A DNA stretch of 17,410 nucleotides from an uncultured bacterium. Its GTDB lineage: Bacteria > Patescibacteriota > Minisyncoccia > Phycocordibacterales > CAWITU01. Both the position numbers and the translations under genes were made by a program. Each line of letters opens with the position of its first letter. Position 1 is the first letter of the stretch. Below, in pieces: positions 6,733 through 14,497 of this stretch. Below the pieces are notes generated by a model that saw nothing but the letters and a program-made list of their open reading frames with translations, ran no database searches and was not told the origin of the DNA. The stretch is taken from positions 1 to 17,410 of the forward strand of contig CAJBRS010000037.1 in assembly GCA_903958115.1 (NCBI GenBank), read 5' to 3'.

Positions 6733-7515
6733 CTATATCGTGCGACGAACATCCTTTAGTTTTGAAATTCTATCTTCCCTAGCTTTTTTGCGTCTTTCTT
6801 CTTCTATAAAAATAGGATCTTCTCTGATAGGGGTGGTTTCTTTTTGAGCGTTTTCTTCCTCCCTTCTTGCTATAATGTTGCGGGCATCTTGTGATTTTGT
6901 AGAAGGGCTGCTCTTCTCGAGACGTTTTTTTGCATTATTTTCAGATCTCTCTTGGAGAATATCTTTTGTTGATCCTCCCCCCTTTTTTGTTAAAGAGGCT
7001 TGATTTTGACCAGCTCTTTCAGTGAAGGATTTTACTCCTCCAGCGGTTCTTGCTAGCTGAGTATTTCCTTTGGCTTGAGCATATTTTTGTACTACGCTCG
7101 CTCCCCCCCCAAGTTTGTTGGCACGTTTTGCCACATACTCCTCGGCCCTTTCAAGTATAATGATTAAGCCGATATCTAAAGTCCAGAGTGGTACAGCTCC
7201 GTCAAAAAATAATTCTAAAACACCTCCCCCTAAAAAGGTGATGGCTTTTCTAGCTTGCGCCATATTTAAGCCTCTTGATTTAAACCAAACATAAAAACCA
7301 AGTTCAACACAGAAGTCTATTATTATGTTGAGGACAACCCCAATAGCAATACAGTCGAGAAGAAATTCAGCGACGTCTAGAAAGATAGTTGTACAGAGCA
7401 TCAAGGCAATTGTAGTGCCCGGGAGCTTTGATGTGTTTTGGGATGGGTTCCTCTCCTCTTCCAACTTTTGTCTTTTTTGAAGTGGAGTTGTTTGTGTATT
7501 AGTTGGTTGTTGCAT
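6733..7515 (-). CDS. Polytopic membrane protein of the secretion cluster
   Basis: A 260-residue protein without a recognised family. A polar N-terminus (1-32) precedes hydrophobic segments at about 33-52, 54-77 and 90-122. The segments contain acidic residues (FLDVAEFLLD, IIDFCVELGF, LFFDGAVPLWTLDIG). The rest (about 123-260) is highly charged, Lys/Arg/Glu-rich and probably cytoplasmic. The ATG at 7515 lies inside the end of the VirB4 gene (17-nt overlap), which indicates translational coupling with the ATPase and supports a shared machine. It could be a small inner-membrane subunit comparable in position to VirB3 or VirB8, but no sequence match to either can be shown. Confidence 0.75.
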   Translation of the reverse strand: MQQPTNTQTTPLQKRQKLEEERNPSQNTSKLPGTTIALMLCTTIFLDVAEFLLDCIAIGVVLNIIIDFCVELGFYVWFKSRGLNMAQARKAITFLGGGVLELFFDGAVPLWTLDIGLIIILERAEEYVAKRANKLGGGASVVQKYAQAKGNTQLARTAGGVKSFTERAGQNQASLTKKGGGSTKDILQERSENNAKKRLEKSSPSTKSQDARNIIARREEENAQKETTPIREDPIFIEEERRKKAREDRISKLKDVRRTI

Positions 7516-9328
7516 TGTCTTCTGCTAACTTTGCCTTAGCCTGTCTAGCGGCCAATATTTCGTGTGGATCCGAAGTAATAATCTGATTCTCTGTATAGGA
7601 AGCAATTATTTTTATAGCTACATGTTTTAGTCCTGCAAAGAAGATACCTTCACCGACACCAGATTCTAGCAGTAAGTATTTTTCCTCGTCTGTTAAGTTG
7701 AATGTTTTTTGTACTTCATCAATAGAAGATGGAGACTGTTTCAACAAAACCTGGATAGAAGAGTTTGTAATGATAGGTAGCCCGTAGGGAGATTTTAGGA
7801 AGTCTTCTACGTCCTGAGTGATAGTTGCTAGACCAAGGAAGTATTTTCTTCCTCGTTTTGCAAGGCTTAGCAAGAAAGAAGCAGTATCTTCTGATTTCAT
7901 CATCCACCAAGCCTCATCAATAACAAGAAGTCTTTTCTTGAGATCCTTTCTAACAGCATTCCAAATATAATGCATAACAATATACATGGCCACAGGTTTT
8001 AGCTCGTCTTCCATATCTCTTACTGAGAAGACGGCAAACTTTTTGTTGATATCTACGTTGGTTGGTTTGTTAATAAAACCAGACCAAGTACCTTTTGTGT
8101 ATTTTGAAAGACGCTGGACTAATGACTCCCCTCCCTCCATGCCAGCGAGCACTAATTCGAAGTCGGAAAGAAGTGGTGGCTCAATAGCAGTGAAGTTGGA
8201 ATCTGGAGTGATATCTTTTAGGGCGTAAGTTTCTGAAATGGCGCGGTCAATCACAGAATCTTCTTCTGGTGTTAATCCCCCAAGCATGATGCGAAACAGT
8301 CCAACAAGGTTAACGATGTTTGATCGAAGAACGTCAGAAGATGATTCGTCTTCTCTTGGCACAGGAAGATCAAAAGGGTTAATGTGGTGCTCTGATGTCA
8401 AAGAGATGTTGAAATAGCGGCCTCCTACAGCTTCGGCTAGGAATTCGTATTCTCTTTCCGGGTCGATGACAATCACCTCTGTATCGAACATAAGAGTTCG
8501 AAGAATTTCTAGTTTTGTAGAGTAAGATTTTCCAGAACCAGCTTTAGCAAAAGTTACAGAGTTATAGTTTTCTAGAGAAAAACGATCGAAAAGTACCAAG
8601 CTTGAGTTGTGGCGATTAATTCCATACAAAATACCTCTGTCAGATGTGAGGTCGAAGGAAACAAAAGGGAAAAGGCTTGAAAGTGGTGAAGAGTTAAGTT
8701 TTGAGTGAACTTTTAGCTCATCGTTTGCGATAGGTAAAATACTTCTAAAACCCTGCTCTTGCTGAAAGAGGGCTGGTTTAACGTAGACGAGTTTTGCTTC
8801 TAGTATTGATTTTATCTCTGACTCTATTTTGTCTAATTCTTGGTCGTTGTCGCCATAAATAGAAATATATAGACCGACGTCGAAGATTTTTTCTTGAGCT
8901 TGCTGGAGGTCATCTCGAAGCTTTTCTAGGTCTTGAAAGGCGGTATCTAGCATTGGATCTCTCACCATCCCCTTTTCTTCCCTTGTGTGTATTTGGCTTT
9001 GTACCTCAGCCACCTTTTTTTGAAATTGATGTAAGACGGCAGACGTTTCGATTGGGTGAACAAATATTGAAATATCAAAAATTTTGTCTAGATTTATAAT
9101 AGGAGAAAACCAACTCTCTGAGAGAAATCTTGGATAAGAAATAACAAAGAATGTTCGGACAATTTTATCACCAAGGTTCAATTCTCTGGGGCTAATCTTT
9201 AAAGCTGAAGGAGCGATAATGTCCTTAAGCTCCAAAACTCCTGCCTCATAAATATCTTGAGGAAGAATAGAAGTAATCGGTGTGTCCTTTTTTTTGCTTT
9301 GACCGAATAATGAATCTAAAAATGACAT
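7499..9328 (-). CDS. virB4: VirB4/TraC-family secretion ATPase
   Basis: A 609-residue VirB4-like ATPase, the cytoplasmic motor that powers assembly and transport in type IV secretion systems. Residues about 1-250 form the accessory N-terminal part. Walker A is AKAGSGKS (261-268), Walker B is LLVIDEAWWMM (467-477), and a TITQD motif (502-506) follows. The IDPEREYEFLA segment (288-298) and the HHINPFDLP segment (314-322) also fit the family. The start at 9328 (MSFLDSLFG) gives a complete protein, though shorter than the roughly 800 residues of proteobacterial VirB4. Part of the usual N-terminus is supplied by the preceding small gene. It lies 11 nt downstream of that gene and overlaps the next gene by 17 nt. 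Confidence 0.93.
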   Translation of the reverse strand: MSFLDSLFGQSKKKDTPITSILPQDIYEAGVLELKDIIAPSALKISPRELNLGDKIVRTFFVISYPRFLSESWFSPIINLDKIFDISIFVHPIETSAVLHQFQKKVAEVQSQIHTREEKGMVRDPMLDTAFQDLEKLRDDLQQAQEKIFDVGLYISIYGDNDQELDKIESEIKSILEAKLVYVKPALFQQEQGFRSILPIANDELKVHSKLNSSPLSSLFPFVSFDLTSDRGILYGINRHNSSLVLFDRFSLENYNSVTFAKAGSGKSYSTKLEILRTLMFDTEVIVIDPEREYEFLAEAVGGRYFNISLTSEHHINPFDLPVPREDESSSDVLRSNIVNLVGLFRIMLGGLTPEEDSVIDRAISETYALKDITPDSNFTAIEPPLLSDFELVLAGMEGGESLVQRLSKYTKGTWSGFINKPTNVDINKKFAVFSVRDMEDELKPVAMYIVMHYIWNAVRKDLKKRLLVIDEAWWMMKSEDTASFLLSLAKRGRKYFLGLATITQDVEDFLKSPYGLPIITNSSIQVLLKQSPSSIDEVQKTFNLTDEEKYLLLESGVGEGIFFAGLKHVAIKIIASYTENQIITSDPHEILAARQAKAKLAEDNATTN

Positions 9329-9339
9329 AATTTTGTTGG

Positions 9340-9993
9340 TTAGTTTGTTACAGGAATTGGTTTCTCTACATCCCCAGGATTAAATATTTTGTAGTAAAGT
9401 TCTACAATCTCTTCTGTTCCTAATTGGACCACTCGAATACCACATCGCACAAGGCCTTCTTCTACCACACTGAGGCGCTGTTCTAGCTGGCTCTTGTTTT
9501 CTTCAAAATTATCACTGGCTGTCTGAGTTTTTTCTGCTTTGGTGCTTTTCTTCTGTAAAAAACTATCAGTTAAACTTTTTTTATTTGTTCCTTGTAGAAG
9601 GGCTGCACTGTATGGAACAACAATAAAGAATGTCTTTGTCATTATACTAGTACTTTCAGTGAAGCTTTTTATGAACTCTATGTATTCTTTAGTCTGCACT
9701 TTTAATAAGTCTTCTACCTGTTCTTTTTGTCTGTGTTCAAGTAGGGCAATATAAGGACGAATATCTAGTCTACGTGATTGCATAAAGATCTGAATAGAAA
9801 AGTTAAGAGAGTTCAGCATATTTTGGAACTGCATAATGATGGCATTTTGCTCGTCAGGTCCTTTAAGGGCAAAGTTAAGAGAAGAAGTCATTAGAATACC
9901 TCTCATACCACCGTCTTTCAGTATGACGATACCATCACGAACTTCTTTTATAGGAACAAATTCTTGAGTAGCTTTAGAACTAGGAGTGGCCAT
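9340..9993 (-). CDS. TraC-like / VirB4 N-terminal domain protein
   Basis: A 217-residue soluble protein that begins EFVPIKEVRDGIVILKDGGMRGIL. This beta-strand opening, followed by the LNSLNFSIQIFMQSRRLDI segment (about 61-78), is characteristic of the N-terminal domain of TraC/VirB4-type ATPases, where it contacts membrane partners. No ATP-binding motif is present. It sits between prgI and the ATPase, so it is best read as a detached VirB4 N-terminal module. The middle (about 140-172) is charged and Lys/Gln/Ser-rich. A TATACT box ends 6 nt before the ATG at 9993. Confidence 0.8.
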   Translation of the reverse strand: MATPSSKATQEFVPIKEVRDGIVILKDGGMRGILMTSSLNFALKGPDEQNAIIMQFQNMLNSLNFSIQIFMQSRRLDIRPYIALLEHRQKEQVEDLLKVQTKEYIEFIKSFTESTSIMTKTFFIVVPYSAALLQGTNKKSLTDSFLQKKSTKAEKTQTASDNFEENKSQLEQRLSVVEEGLVRCGIRVVQLGTEEIVELYYKIFNPGDVEKPIPVTN

Positions 9994-9999
9994 GTTATA

Positions 10000-10005
10000 A
10001 GTATA
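10000..10005 (-). promoter_or_regulatory. -10-like box before the TraC-like gene
   Basis: Minus-strand TATACT (10005-10000) ends 6 nt before the ATG at 9993. Upstream lie three copies of a 7-nt repeat, which provide further TATACT-like hexamers. This predicts a leaderless internal transcript; confidence is limited because the DNA is AT-rich. Confidence 0.4.
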
Positions 10006-10006
10006 T

Positions 10007-10027
10007 AGTATGAAGTATGAAGTATAA
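10007..10027. repeat. 7-nt tandem repeat, three copies
   Basis: AGTATGA, AGTATGA and AGTATAA follow each other in the gap between the PrgI gene and the TraC-like gene. The last copy is one base different. Confidence 0.8.
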
Positions 10028-10031
10028 AGGG

Positions 10032-10460
10032 CTACTTATTCTTCTGCTCTTGTGAATACATCGTCTCGTTAATGTCGAGGCTCCATGTTAAATCTTTTAA
10101 TTTGCTATCAGATAACTTCGGCACAAAAACGGAAGCATTCTCTGCGGGAGTTAGGATGGCTGTTTTTGCTTCTGCTTTTTTTTCTGTCTTATGCCAGAGA
10201 TAGAGTTTGTTTCCAAGAGAATATTTAAAAGCGGATTCCATCACGTTAATGAATGGTTTCCCGTTTACTTTGTAGAATGCTAGAGCAAAGCCGAGGCCCA
10301 AACTTCCTGCTATAAAAGGTACGGCAATAAAGAAATTTAGAAATTTGTAGAAGATAAAAGCCATCCCTCCCCCTCCTACAATGTAGACAAACTGTTTGAA
10401 GGTTAATGGGCCGAAAATTTTATCTTCTACTTCAATAAATTGAGGTACTTGGTAGCGCAT
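10032..10460 (-). CDS. PrgI family protein
   Basis: A 142-residue protein matching the PrgI family: MRYQVPQFIEVEDKIFGPLTFKQFVYIVGGG, then two adjacent membrane helices (about 23-43 and 45-64), then the YKVNGKPFINVMESAFKY and LYLWHK segments (about 68-91). PrgI proteins are small inner-membrane subunits coded next to VirB4 in Gram-positive and CPR conjugation-like systems, in the slot of VirB3. The C-terminal third is a charged tail. A TATACT box ends 7 nt before the ATG at 10460, which could give an internal leaderless transcript of prgI and the ATPase genes. Confidence 0.88.
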   Translation of the reverse strand: MRYQVPQFIEVEDKIFGPLTFKQFVYIVGGGGMAFIFYKFLNFFIAVPFIAGSLGLGFALAFYKVNGKPFINVMESAFKYSLGNKLYLWHKTEKKAEAKTAILTPAENASVFVPKLSDSKLKDLTWSLDINETMYSQEQKNK

Positions 10461-10467
10461 TAGCTAA

Positions 10468-10473
10468 AGTATA
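10468..10473 (-). promoter_or_regulatory. -10-like box before prgI
   Basis: Minus-strand TATACT (10473-10468) ends 7 nt before the ATG at 10460. It lies in the 21-nt gap after the preceding gene. No -35 is recognised. Confidence 0.4.
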
Positions 10474-10481
10474 CTACAATC

Positions 10482-11132
10482 TTAGTTAATAGGCTCTCGA
10501 TAGGGGTCAATTAGAGGTTTTTTTACTGGCACTTCTATATTTTCTGCTGGTTGATGTGTAACGGAAGTCAATTTTTGAGAAATTATGTCTGGACTTGTAA
10601 CCTCTGGAGTTTTAGGAACTTCAATTTTTGTCGTTGTTTCTTCGACCGGCTTAGCTATCGGTTCGACTTCAAAGACTGGTGTGGCACTGACTTCTTTTGT
10701 CTGTATAATTTGTGGGAGATTGGTTGGTGTTGGGTCCTCTATTTCTTTTAGTATGTCTTCCTTGTTTAATATTTCAGTTGGTTCTTCAATCTTTTCTTCA
10801 ACAGGTTCTTCTTGAGCCTCTATGTTTTGGAGATGCTCTCTTATTGGGGCAAATATTTCAGCACCTATTTCGTTAACTAGAGCTTCAGCAGTTGTTTGAT
10901 CAACATGCATATTACCTATGAGGTTTTGTTGAAAGTTTTTTGCTAATTCAAGACCAAGTAAGACTAAAAAAGTCTCGTTTACCAAATCCCCTTCCTGATC
11001 TATGTGTAATTGATGTTTTTTTGCTAAATCATGAACTTTTTTCTCCCATCCTGAATTAAGGATGGTGTTTCTTAATGCATCTGGTAGTGAGTTTAGCTGT
11101 TCCTCTATTATTTTGTTTGTGTCGTTTTCCAT
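10482..11132 (-). CDS. Cytoplasmic helical protein with acidic Pro-rich tail
   Basis: A 216-residue protein of unknown function without signal peptide or membrane helix. Residues about 1-105 are predicted helical (LPDALRNTILNSGWEKKVHDLA, NETFLVLLGLELAKNFQQNLI, TTAEALVNEIGAEIFAPIREHL). Residues about 106-216 are rich in Pro, Glu, Thr and Val and probably disordered. Its place between the VirB6-like gene and prgI, with an 8-nt gap to the former, suggests a cytoplasmic adaptor or regulator of the apparatus. That is inference from context only. Confidence 0.75.
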   Translation of the reverse strand: MENDTNKIIEEQLNSLPDALRNTILNSGWEKKVHDLAKKHQLHIDQEGDLVNETFLVLLGLELAKNFQQNLIGNMHVDQTTAEALVNEIGAEIFAPIREHLQNIEAQEEPVEEKIEEPTEILNKEDILKEIEDPTPTNLPQIIQTKEVSATPVFEVEPIAKPVEETTTKIEVPKTPEVTSPDIISQKLTSVTHQPAENIEVPVKKPLIDPYREPIN

Positions 11133-11140
11133 ATTTTGTT

Positions 11141-13126
11141 TTAAGGCGTGTGGGGTGCTCCTCCTGGTGCTGGGGTTGCGGGTGGTGTAGTGGATGCAGC
11201 AAAACTACTAAGTATTTCTTCCGCAGAACTTTTCTTTCCTCTCCACTTATCTCTCATTTGTTTTGCCGCAGCTTTTCTCGCCCCGCTTTGTAATAATTTG
11301 TGTTTTCCTTCTAGTTTTTTGGCTTGTTCTAGTAAGTGATCTTGATAATGTTTACTATTCTTTTCTGCGCTTGTGAGTGGTGAGCCACGATTAACCCTAT
11401 CTTGTACTTCTGCTATCTGTTTATCTAGTTCAGCCCTTCTCTCTGGTGTCGCTCCTACTTTCTGGGCTCGTAGGTCGGCTTTTTGGTTTTCGCGTTGATA
11501 AGGAAGGTGATTTTTTTCATAATTTTTATCAGTCGCCTCATCCACCACCTTGGCATACTTGTCGTTTGCAGTTTTCTTTTCTTTCTCAATATCAGCTATT
11601 GATTTTCCACCACCCAACTTGGAAGTCATTGCCGCACCTGTAGTTGCCTCTCTGATAGCTCTTCCAATTCCAGTGTTGCCAAAGGCACTTTCACTGAAGG
11701 CTCGGTCAGCGTTTTTTAAGCTTGGGCTGTAGCCTAATTTGTTTTCAAATTTACCACCAGTTAATTTGGTTATGCCACCACCAGTAGCCTTGTTTATGGT
11801 TGTAAGAGGGAGTCTTGCTGCGCTAGCTGTTAGGCTGGCTCCAGCATAGCTAGCCCTCATGGCACTTCTTGTGTATAGACCACCCGCTTTTCCTGATGCC
11901 CAGTCAACAGATTTTTTTACTGCGTCTCCTCCGCTTGAGGCCATGCTTTTTGAGATAACAAGTGTGGTTATTAACATAATTACTATTATCAAGTAGTTAA
12001 TTAAAAGGTTGGCAACATCATTAGCTGCACTGGTTGCTCCTCCACTGAATAGTCCCCAGACATTTATTGGTTTTGGGGAGTTACCAACCACTCCTTGCAT
12101 TACCTTTATTGTGGCCCAACTGAGCATAAAGTATATCGGCGCAAATAGAGATTGATCAAAAAGTGTTTTCCACCATTTGTCGGATATTAGAGATTTTGTT
12201 TTTGGGAGTATTGATCCGACGAAGGCTAGAGGCGAAAGTATTAACAGAAAGATAAATACCACGTACCTTATGAGAAAGAGAATACTAGATATTAATAAAA
12301 CAAATCCGACGACAAACATAACTATCGCGGTTAGAAAAGCTACGAATAATACAGATATCCAGTTTGATTGTTGGAAAGATGGAATGTTGCTATTGGCTGT
12401 ACCTTGAGGTTGGCTATTGGTTGCTGCTGGTGGACCATAAAAATTTCCTAATCCGAGGTTTTGAAGGTACGCACTAGCAAGCCCTCCATCTGCATAGTTT
12501 GCTGCTGAGGTTACTAAGCTAGCGTTTCCACTTTTTCCTGTGACAGTAATTTTACTTAGAAAGGTTAAGGCTAGAATATTGGTTCCATCTATAATTACCT
12601 CGGCAAAAAACATGCTGAAGTTGACCAGCAAGGCAACTATTATCACAGACGTTAGGAGTTTTTTTGTATCAGAGCCATTCAATCTTAATATTGTAGAAAT
12701 GGCTATATAAAGCAGAATAAAGATAAAAAATATGTTCCCGAGGTCTCGGAATGTCTTCCATCCTGCTAATATTGAAGGATATAAAGAACTGGAGCCTGAT
12801 GAGGAGCCAATATGGCTAGCTAAATTGACTATGGTATAGCTGATTATTCCATTGAATAGAATGGAAGTAAGAAACATAAACCCGCTAGAAATTGTTATCA
12901 GAACGTTTGAAATTCCCCATCCTAGCGCACAAGGTAGTCCATCTATGGCTGAGTGGATTGCTTCACCAACCTTCCACCAAGATGTCCCGGGGAAACATTC
13001 AAGGCCGAGAGATCTTACAGGGGTTGCGGTAGCGGCAGCAACAGTATTTGTGAATCCAAAACAAACAACTATAACGAAAGCTATAGTTAGTATTCTTTTT
13101 AAATTATATTTTTTAGATGAAACCAT
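11141..13126 (-). CDS. VirB6/TrbL-like polytopic membrane protein
   Basis: A 661-residue protein with an N-terminal signal-like helix (about 10-31). Membrane helices follow at about 72-100, 130-148, 157-190, 258-282, 283-305, 326-345 and 373-393. The block around 283-335 (IRYVVFIFLLILSPLAF, WWKTLFDQSLFAPIYFML) is the TrbL/VirB6-like core. VirB6 proteins form part of the inner-membrane channel of type IV secretion systems. A long charged Ala/Lys-rich tail (about 400-661) has coiled-coil character and is unusual in size compared with plain VirB6. Cys44 and Cys66 lie in the first extracytoplasmic segment. A 26-nt gap separates it from the preceding gene, and no clear promoter is seen there. Confidence 0.85.
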   Translation of the reverse strand: MVSSKKYNLKRILTIAFVIVVCFGFTNTVAAATATPVRSLGLECFPGTSWWKVGEAIHSAIDGLPCALGWGISNVLITISSGFMFLTSILFNGIISYTIVNLASHIGSSSGSSSLYPSILAGWKTFRDLGNIFFIFILLYIAISTILRLNGSDTKKLLTSVIIVALLVNFSMFFAEVIIDGTNILALTFLSKITVTGKSGNASLVTSAANYADGGLASAYLQNLGLGNFYGPPAATNSQPQGTANSNIPSFQQSNWISVLFVAFLTAIVMFVVGFVLLISSILFLIRYVVFIFLLILSPLAFVGSILPKTKSLISDKWWKTLFDQSLFAPIYFMLSWATIKVMQGVVGNSPKPINVWGLFSGGATSAANDVANLLINYLIIVIMLITTLVISKSMASSGGDAVKKSVDWASGKAGGLYTRSAMRASYAGASLTASAARLPLTTINKATGGGITKLTGGKFENKLGYSPSLKNADRAFSESAFGNTGIGRAIREATTGAAMTSKLGGGKSIADIEKEKKTANDKYAKVVDEATDKNYEKNHLPYQRENQKADLRAQKVGATPERRAELDKQIAEVQDRVNRGSPLTSAEKNSKHYQDHLLEQAKKLEGKHKLLQSGARKAAAKQMRDKWRGKKSSAEEILSSFAASTTPPATPAPGGAPHTP

Positions 13127-13152
13127 TTAATCTGTTGCACTCCAAACTTGTT

Positions 13153-14493
13153 TTAATTTCCAGAAGAACCTCCTCCGAGTACACCCTGCCATGTATTTTT
13201 GGCATTTGTTTTACCGGTTCCTGTCTGTCCTGGGGCACTATTTGTATTACTACTTCCACCCGTTGATCCTCCAAAAGTACTTCCATTTGATGAGCTTCCA
13301 TTGCTACTACTACCGCTCTGCATTAATTTGTTTAGACCGGTTTTGACCATTTCTTCGACAAGAGTTTGTATGATCTGGTCGAATTTACTTTGAGCGGCAA
13401 GACGAAGATTCGATAGGTTTTGAGTGTTATTGCTGGCAGCAGATATGCTATTTCCTGGTGTAACTACATTACATACTTGTCTCCCGTTCACTGTTTGGCA
13501 ATTTTGAGCTGACATCCATCCCCCATTCCAACCTAATTGTTCTTGTTGGACGCCAACTTTTTCATTAATTTGGGATTGCATTTGGTTTTGAGCCATCATC
13601 TGGCTGCCATAGAAGTTGTTAGATGGATTTTGACTGACGTTAAATAGATTGGTTAAGCTGAAGCCGCTAGGATTTCCAGAAATAAAGCTGTTGTAGGATT
13701 GGGTTTGGGATGATGTCCAAGTGTTTGCTTGATTACCATTAAAATTCGAATTGTAATCATTGACTAGATTCTTGGCCACTACACTTTGAAGTGATGGAGA
13801 AATGCTAGAAGTATTAAGTGAGCTGATGAATTGGTTTGCTTCGGTGTTAGAAATATCATTGAAAAATTGTTGAGGATTCTGAACAAAGGCAGGATTTCCA
13901 TTAAAACCGTTGTTCATCATATTCATAGTAGTGCTCTTGATGTATTTTATGGCTGCATTTGTAACACAATAGCCTAAGCCGTCCCAGCTAATACCCAAAT
14001 TTACACCACCAATAGTGAGATTTCCTTCGTGAGCTTTGGAAGCTGTGGTGACTTTTGGATCTTGGATGTCGTTTCGTGTTGGTACTGTTTGTCCACTACC
14101 ACCCATTCCTCCAGAGGAACCACCAGAAGAACCACTACCACCAGAAGAGCCCCCAGAAGAACCGCCGAATAGGCTACCGATTGAAGACATGGCACTTTTT
14201 ATGGCAGAGTTTACTATACCGCTCACTGCACAACCACCGATACTGGTTAAAGCTTGGTCAATTCCTGAGCTAGTCCCACCACTTTGGGTGTTGCCAGAAG
14301 AGCCAGCTTGAGAATTTGAAGATGGTAATGATATACTCCCCGACGAAGTGTTTGAGTTAGAACTAGAGCTACCGCTTCCTGACGATGTGGAAGTGGCTGT
14401 TGATGTCGCAGTAGAGGTGGCTTGAGCAAAGCTTAGTAACGGAGAAAGAACGATTGACAAGGTTATTATGAAAACTAAAGGTTTTTTTTGCAT
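13153..14493 (-). CDS. Secreted Ser/Gly/Asn-rich protein of the secretion cluster
   Basis: A 446-residue exported protein. A signal peptide (about 1-24, ending SFA) is followed by Thr/Ser/Gly low-complexity sequence (25-80). A short hydrophobic helix holds Cys88, and a GGSSGGSSGGSG repeat region spans about 110-133. A folded core (about 147-230) carries HEGNLTIGGVNLGISWDGL, YCVTNAAIKYI and GFNGNPAFVQNPQQFF, which I recall as a motif shared by Parcubacteria proteins near VirB6-like genes. The tail is Gln/Asn/Ser-rich. The ATG at 14493 is preferred over the in-frame ATG at 14529 because it starts at the signal peptide and lies 4 nt after the preceding stop. It may be a VirB5-like or pore-associated part, but this is not shown. 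Confidence 0.78.
   Translation of the reverse strand: MQKKPLVFIITLSIVLSPLLSFAQATSTATSTATSTSSGSGSSSSNSNTSSGSISLPSSNSQAGSSGNTQSGGTSSGIDQALTSIGGCAVSGIVNSAIKSAMSSIGSLFGGSSGGSSGGSGSSGGSSGGMGGSGQTVPTRNDIQDPKVTTASKAHEGNLTIGGVNLGISWDGLGYCVTNAAIKYIKSTTMNMMNNGFNGNPAFVQNPQQFFNDISNTEANQFISSLNTSSISPSLQSVVAKNLVNDYNSNFNGNQANTWTSSQTQSYNSFISGNPSGFSLTNLFNVSQNPSNNFYGSQMMAQNQMQSQINEKVGVQQEQLGWNGGWMSAQNCQTVNGRQVCNVVTPGNSISAASNNTQNLSNLRLAAQSKFDQIIQTLVEEMVKTGLNKLMQSGSSSNGSSSNGSTFGGSTGGSSNTNSAPGQTGTGKTNAKNTWQGVLGGGSSGN
14095..14165. repeat. Low-complexity Gly/Ser codon repeat
   Basis: An imprecise repetition of a CCAGAAGAACCAC-like unit on the plus strand encodes alternating Gly-Gly-Ser-Ser on the minus strand. It marks a flexible linker and a likely slippage site. 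Confidence 0.75.
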
Positions 14494-14497
14494 TTTT

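Noticed and set aside
6727..6734. Palindrome AGCCGGCT followed by T residues on the minus strand, after the membrane protein gene.
   Set aside because: It has no loop, so it cannot form a useful terminator hairpin, and the T-run is only four bases.
14036..14311. Plus-strand Pro/Glu-rich frame opposite the Ser/Gly-rich secreted protein.
   Set aside because: It is a composition artefact of the Gly/Ser codon repeat on the minus strand.
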